10,345 bases of DNA from positions 1 to 10,345 of the forward strand of contig CAAFRM010000094.1 in NCBI GenBank assembly GCA_900765465.1, read 5' to 3'. The notes below the pieces were generated by a model. The model did no database searches and was not told the DNA's origin. It was given only the letters and a program-made list of their open reading frames with translations. Shown here one piece after another: positions 6,782 to 10,345 of this stretch; within the stretch, counting starts at the first letter, position 1; the number at the start of each line of letters is the position of its first letter. A program made the position numbers and the translations under genes. The stretch comes from an uncultured Prevotella sp. Its GTDB lineage: Bacteria; Bacteroidota; Bacteroidia; Bacteroidales; Bacteroidaceae.

Positions 6782-6796
6782 TTCTTAGACTAAGAA
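6782..6796. promoter_or_regulatory. Perfect dyad TTCTTAG-a-CTAAGAA upstream of the large GH43 gene
   Basis: The 7-base arms are fully complementary around one central base, with the near edge 29 bases upstream of the large GH43 ATG. A one-base centre makes an RNA hairpin poor and a protein-binding dyad more natural. No matching promoter boxes were found beside it, so an operator role is inference. Confidence 0.4.
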
Positions 6797-6807
6797 AGCC
6801 TTGAAAA

Positions 6808-6863
6808 TTAAGCAAAAAGGCAGACCTACGTGGAAACGTGTTTTCACATAAGTCATGCCTTTT
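6808..6863 (-). terminator. Terminator or attenuator hairpin between the lipoprotein and GH43 genes
   Basis: In the transcript direction, AAAAGGCA (6863-6856) pairs with TGCCTTTT (6822-6815), and GAC (6854-6852) with GTC (6825-6823) across a one-base bulge. A weaker inner stem (GTGAAAA with TTTCCAC, one mismatch) closes on a CACG loop. The stem runs into TTTTTGCTTAATTTT. It starts 19 bases after the lipoprotein stop codon. Hairpins at this place in PUL operons can lower enzyme mRNA relative to the binding proteins; partial rather than full termination is expected because the enzyme genes continue on the same strand. Confidence 0.65.
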
Positions 6864-6882
6864 ATACTATTTCAGAAAATTC

Positions 6883-8679
6883 TTATCTGCGATGAGCACG
6901 TGTATAGTGCTTGCGGGCAGCTGCTGAACCGAACTTCAAATGGCTGCTATCAACGGTGAATGCCACATTCAGGTCGCTAGGGTCGATGGTGTTGATACCC
7001 AAGTAATTCTGTACTGTTACGCTGCCATCATTACCCGTTACGATAGCCTGAACATCTGCAGTACCATTATTACAGTTGGTTACAAACATCTTTACCTTTG
7101 CACCGTTCATGGTTGCGAGCCAGGTAGCCCAATCACCCTGTGTTCCGATAGGAGTACAAGCAGCATAACCATTACCCCAACCATAGTTATCGGCACGAAC
7201 CACAGCGTATTCTGCCAAATCAGCCTTGCGGAGGATGAGCACATAGTTGTTCCAGTTGCCTGCACCGCTAGAATAGTTGGTGAAGTTGAACTCGAATGTC
7301 TCACCAGCAGGAATCTTCATATTCTCTGTAAATTCTGTCCACCAGGCAGTAGAGCAATCCTCAGCACCGAGAGAAACCGGAGTAGGAGTAACCGCCTTGA
7401 CAGCAGACTCAGCCACATTTACTTCTACAGTAGCTGTACGACCGTTTTCTGTAGTGATAGTCACCTCGTGCTTACCCGCAGTAGCAGGGATTCTTGAGAA
7501 AGTCAACTTAGAGTTGTCGATGACACCAGGCTCACCCTCTACGTATGTAGCATAAACCACCATACCTGTTGGGTCGAAAGCCAAAGTATGATTTACTCCA
7601 TCAACTGCAGCTGAGTTATAATAGTAGTAGTTGGTGCGGGTTGGTGCCTGAGTAACAGTAATAGTCTTGATACCTGCCACTACATTAAACTTAGCATTGG
7701 CAACGATAGGAGTAGCCGCATTCTCACCCTTGAAAGTCTTGTTATAGATAGCGATGAGTGTCTTTTCACCCACCTCATCCATATCATTGATGGCAGAGAA
7801 GAGCAGTTCGCTGGCAGGAATCACCTTGGTCACACCCTCTTCGAAGGTAACCGTAGCAGAAACATTCTGCATCGCCTCTTCAAGCGTTGTACCCTTGTCA
7901 ACCTCGGCAGGAACATTGTTCAACACCATAGAAACCGGAGCCTTATCCTGGGCAGATGTATATCCGCCGATAGGCTCTATGTTGCTCTGCTGGAAATCAA
8001 TGAAAGATCCCTCAGGAACCAGGAAGCAGCGGATGTTGGTATTGCTCTCGTCTGCATTCAGATTGGCAATCTTAGATGGCTGAATGTAGGTCTTGGTAAC
8101 AGTACCATTGGTAATCTTCACCATGAAAGTATCTACACGGGAACGGTCAACCGTCAATGTTACCTTACCACCCAACTTATCTACACCCTTGTCTTTATCA
8201 GTTTCAAAGGTGAGATTACTCTGCACGAAGCTTCTGTCGATATGGTCACCCCACTCAGAGTTACCGCTTGGCTGGTTATCAAAACGGATAGCACCATACT
8301 CGGTATAACCTGTTCCGCCACGATCCACATCATTGGTGATGATGAGGGCGAAGTTCTTATAGGTGTTAGTCGCAGAAGGATTGATGTTCAGATTGAACAC
8401 AGCATTCCACTTCTGGTTGTCTTGAACCACATAATACTTTGAGAAGGAAGTCCAGAATCCTGAAGAGAAATCTGTGTTACCCACAGTATAAACATCCTCG
8501 TTCATACCCACGAGCACCTCCTCAGTTGAAACCTTTGACTTTTCGATTGAGTCAATCTTTTCAGAAAGCCAATCAGGAGAGTTAACACTATACATGTCAC
8601 TTCCCTCGCATCCTGTCAGCGCTGTCAAGCCCATGGCTGCCACGCAGAAGACAGATGCTAATTTATTTAGGTGTTTCAT
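6883..8679 (-). CDS. Surface glycan-binding lipoprotein in the SusE/F position
   Basis: The protein has 598 residues. A signal peptide ends in the lipobox LTGC (Cys24), followed by E-G-S-D, acidic residues of the sort that direct lipoproteins to the Bacteroidota cell surface. It probably captures arabinan for the SusC/D transporter. Domains: a beta domain about 66-235 (FWTSFSKYY, KNFALIITND), an Ig-like domain about 248-336, a second Ig-like domain about 338-424 with a YYYY cluster, and a C-terminal domain about 435-583 (AWWTEF, GNWNNYVL, YAVVRADNYGWG). The first and last domains resemble each other and the 681-845 domain of the large GH43. It has no sequence features of an enzyme. The last 15 residues form an unusual Arg/His/Lys-rich tail. 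It follows susD by 34 bases, so the two are cotranscribed. The role rests on position, lipobox and shared domain; I cannot tie it to a named family. Confidence 0.8.
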   Translation of the reverse strand: MKHLNKLASVFCVAAMGLTALTGCEGSDMYSVNSPDWLSEKIDSIEKSKVSTEEVLVGMNEDVYTVGNTDFSSGFWTSFSKYYVVQDNQKWNAVFNLNINPSATNTYKNFALIITNDVDRGGTGYTEYGAIRFDNQPSGNSEWGDHIDRSFVQSNLTFETDKDKGVDKLGGKVTLTVDRSRVDTFMVKITNGTVTKTYIQPSKIANLNADESNTNIRCFLVPEGSFIDFQQSNIEPIGGYTSAQDKAPVSMVLNNVPAEVDKGTTLEEAMQNVSATVTFEEGVTKVIPASELLFSAINDMDEVGEKTLIAIYNKTFKGENAATPIVANAKFNVVAGIKTITVTQAPTRTNYYYYNSAAVDGVNHTLAFDPTGMVVYATYVEGEPGVIDNSKLTFSRIPATAGKHEVTITTENGRTATVEVNVAESAVKAVTPTPVSLGAEDCSTAWWTEFTENMKIPAGETFEFNFTNYSSGAGNWNNYVLILRKADLAEYAVVRADNYGWGNGYAACTPIGTQGDWATWLATMNGAKVKMFVTNCNNGTADVQAIVTGNDGSVTVQNYLGINTIDPSDLNVAFTVDSSHLKFGSAAARKHYTRAHRR

Positions 8680-8713
8680 ATTGTTATTCTATTTTATATG
8701 ATCATGAATATTG

Positions 8714-10345
8714 TTACTTGCTCAAATCTACTACAGGATGAACGGTCCAACCCTTTTCAGAGAAGTAGGTGGAGTTGTCTGTACTTGTATTGGCTGAGTT
8801 ACCTGTCAGGTTAGGGTTGTCGTTCAGCAAGCCCTGATAGATAGGCAAGAACTCATGACCTGGTACGTATGTATCGTAAGAGCTCTTCACCTGAGGGTCA
8901 GCACCTACCATAGAGTAGCTAACAGGCTCCTTGACATCGTAAATAGAACGGCGGAAGGTTCCGTGCTCCTTCAACTGAGCCAAACGACCCTGATCATAGA
9001 AGAATCCCCAACGAATCAAATCGAAACCACGACCATACTCGCAACCGAACTCCTTTGGACGCTCTACATTGGCAATCTGCTCGAAGAGCTTATCCTTGCT
9101 ATTGAAGTCAGAGAGGCTCAAGTCTGCCAAGTTAGCACGCTCACGCACCTGGTTGATCCAGTCGATAGCCTGCTGTGTTGGACCATTCACCTCGTTCTCG
9201 CACTCTGCAGCACGAAGCAATACGTCTGAGTAACGCATCATACGGAGGTTGATACCGCAATGAAGACCGGTTGTCACCTTATCATAAAGGTTGGTACGGA
9301 AATTGGTCCACTTAGCAATAGGAAGGCCACCATAGTTATTGTTGGTTACGATGGTATCAGTAGCCGTCATCTGGGTGGTGTAAGCCACGTTGCCATTCTC
9401 GAATCCTTCCCAATCACTCTCGTAGGTACCGATGGTCCAGTAGAGACGTGGATCCAACTTACCTGCTGTGGTACGCTCCTGCTTGAAGAGGTTGTACAAC
9501 CATGGAGAAGCAGAAAGGTCTGCCCATCCACCGAATCTACCTGGAGCGAAGTTAGACTCTACGGCATGACCCTGTGTAGCATTAGGACTGGTATTAACTG
9601 GAGTCCACTCATCATCTACACCCTGTGAACCGTAGTCGAGATACTGGATTTCGAAGAGGCTCTCGGCATTGTTTTCATAAGCAGAACCCTCACGGAAGTT
9701 GTCGCCATAGTTGGCCATCAGCTTGTAAGAGCCATACTTCTTGTTCATGATGTCCTTGAGTACAACGAGTGCATCGCTATACTTATGGCGCTGCATCAAG
9801 GTGCGGGCATAGTAGCCGGCAGCAGCACCGCAGGTAGCACGGCCCTTGGCCCACTCGCCACCCTCATCACGTGATGGGAGGAGAGTCATTGCCTCTGAGA
9901 AGTCCTTCTCTACCTGATCGAGCACATCATCGTAGGTACTGTTCTTGCCATAGAGACCATCCAGAGTAGAATAGTTGGCATAATCAGTAATCAACGCAGG
10001 ATTCTGATAATATCCTGCCAATGTATAGTATGAATAACCGCGAAGGAAGAGCGCCTGTCCCTTGATTCGCTTCATGCTTTCGCTGAGCGAAGCATCATCG
10101 CCTGTGGTACGTGAGAGGATGAAGTTACATACATTAATAGTATAGTAAGCTTCACGCCAAGGCCACATGGAGATTTCGTCAGTCACAGGGTCGTTCATGT
10201 CATCGAATGGCATGTACCATACCTGTGATGAGTTCCATACTTCATCGCCACGTGTCACATCGAGGGTATAACCCACACGTGCCGAAGAACCTTCCATACG
10301 AATATGGTTGTATGCTGCAATAACGCACTCTTCCAGATCATCAGC
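8714..10345 (-). CDS. SusD/RagB family glycan-binding outer-membrane lipoprotein (N-terminus outside window)
   Basis: The frame is open to the right edge: 543 residues are visible, beginning ADDLEECVIAAYN, the typical first helix of mature SusD proteins, so probably only the signal peptide and a few dozen residues are missing. The ATG at 10297 is internal. SusD proteins cap a SusC TonB-dependent transporter and hand it oligosaccharides, here probably arabino-oligosaccharides. Family features by visible residue: RGYSYYTLAGYY at 102-113, the helical repeat KGRATCGAAAGYYART at 167-182, RYSDVLLRAAE at 371-381, NQVRERANL at 398-406, ERPKEFGCEYGRGFDLIRWG at 428-447 and the C-terminal FLPI...NPNL at 499-512. 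An extra Asn/Ser/Thr-rich tail of about 30 residues follows. The gene is 34 bases upstream of the second lipoprotein; a susC gene is expected beyond the right edge. Confidence 0.95.
   Translation of the reverse strand, partial: ADDLEECVIAAYNHIRMEGSSARVGYTLDVTRGDEVWNSSQVWYMPFDDMNDPVTDEISMWPWREAYYTINVCNFILSRTTGDDASLSESMKRIKGQALFLRGYSYYTLAGYYQNPALITDYANYSTLDGLYGKNSTYDDVLDQVEKDFSEAMTLLPSRDEGGEWAKGRATCGAAAGYYARTLMQRHKYSDALVVLKDIMNKKYGSYKLMANYGDNFREGSAYENNAESLFEIQYLDYGSQGVDDEWTPVNTSPNATQGHAVESNFAPGRFGGWADLSASPWLYNLFKQERTTAGKLDPRLYWTIGTYESDWEGFENGNVAYTTQMTATDTIVTNNNYGGLPIAKWTNFRTNLYDKVTTGLHCGINLRMMRYSDVLLRAAECENEVNGPTQQAIDWINQVRERANLADLSLSDFNSKDKLFEQIANVERPKEFGCEYGRGFDLIRWGFFYDQGRLAQLKEHGTFRRSIYDVKEPVSYSMVGADPQVKSSYDTYVPGHEFLPIYQGLLNDNPNLTGNSANTSTDNSTYFSEKGWTVHPVVDLSK

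Noticed and set aside
7975..8484. SusE-type fold for the surface lipoprotein by motif
   Set aside because: Position and lipobox fit the SusE/F role, but I saw no clear SusE/SusF sequence signature, so it is named by role and not by family.
10295..10297. ATG at 10297 as the start of the SusD-like gene
   Set aside because: The same frame stays open for 16 more codons to the window edge and encodes a typical mature SusD first helix, and there is no signal peptide after this ATG. The gene is cut by the window.

Overview
The window looks like a Bacteroidota genome of the Prevotella/Segatella type. Three things point there: a SusD-family protein followed by a surface-lipoprotein gene, several secreted arabinan-degrading enzymes, and AT-rich gene leaders mostly without strong Shine-Dalgarno sites but with Bacteroidota-like promoter boxes. 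Genus-level assignment is inference from protein style, not from a marker gene.

Layout, left to right. (1) Bases 1-1092, + strand: the 3' part of a GH51 alpha-L-arabinofuranosidase, cut by the window edge, followed by a strong hairpin terminator at 1202-1242. (2) 1255-2559, - strand: a complete NCS2 purine permease of the AzgA/PbuG type that converges on the GH51 gene. (3) 2560-2996: a 437-base non-coding stretch. It holds the permease leader, two candidate promoters, a pair of 17-base direct repeats, a dyad, a 20-base purine-rich tandem repeat and a very long terminator hairpin. (4) 2997-10345, - strand: the distal part of a polysaccharide utilisation locus (PUL). In transcription order it carries a SusD-like glycan-binding lipoprotein (5' end outside the window), a surface glycan-binding lipoprotein in the SusE/F position, a large modular GH43 endo-arabinanase and a compact GH43 endo-arabinanase.

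The genes make a coherent arabinan system. SusD and the second lipoprotein would capture arabinan at the cell surface with a SusC transporter expected just beyond the right edge. The GH43 enzymes would cut the alpha-1,5-arabinan backbone, and the GH51 enzyme would release arabinose from side chains and oligosaccharides. The purine permease has no obvious biochemical link to this and may be a bystander.

The most interesting signal is a domain that appears three times: at both ends of the surface lipoprotein and near the C-terminus of the large GH43. It looks like a carbohydrate-binding module used by both the capture protein and the enzyme. Other points of interest are a terminator-like hairpin and a perfect dyad between the binding-protein genes and the enzyme genes, and paired operator-like repeats in front of the permease. 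I see no CRISPR array, tRNA, rRNA, insertion sequence or phage gene. I did not find a wholly new system; this is a recognisable arabinan PUL with some undescribed-looking parts.
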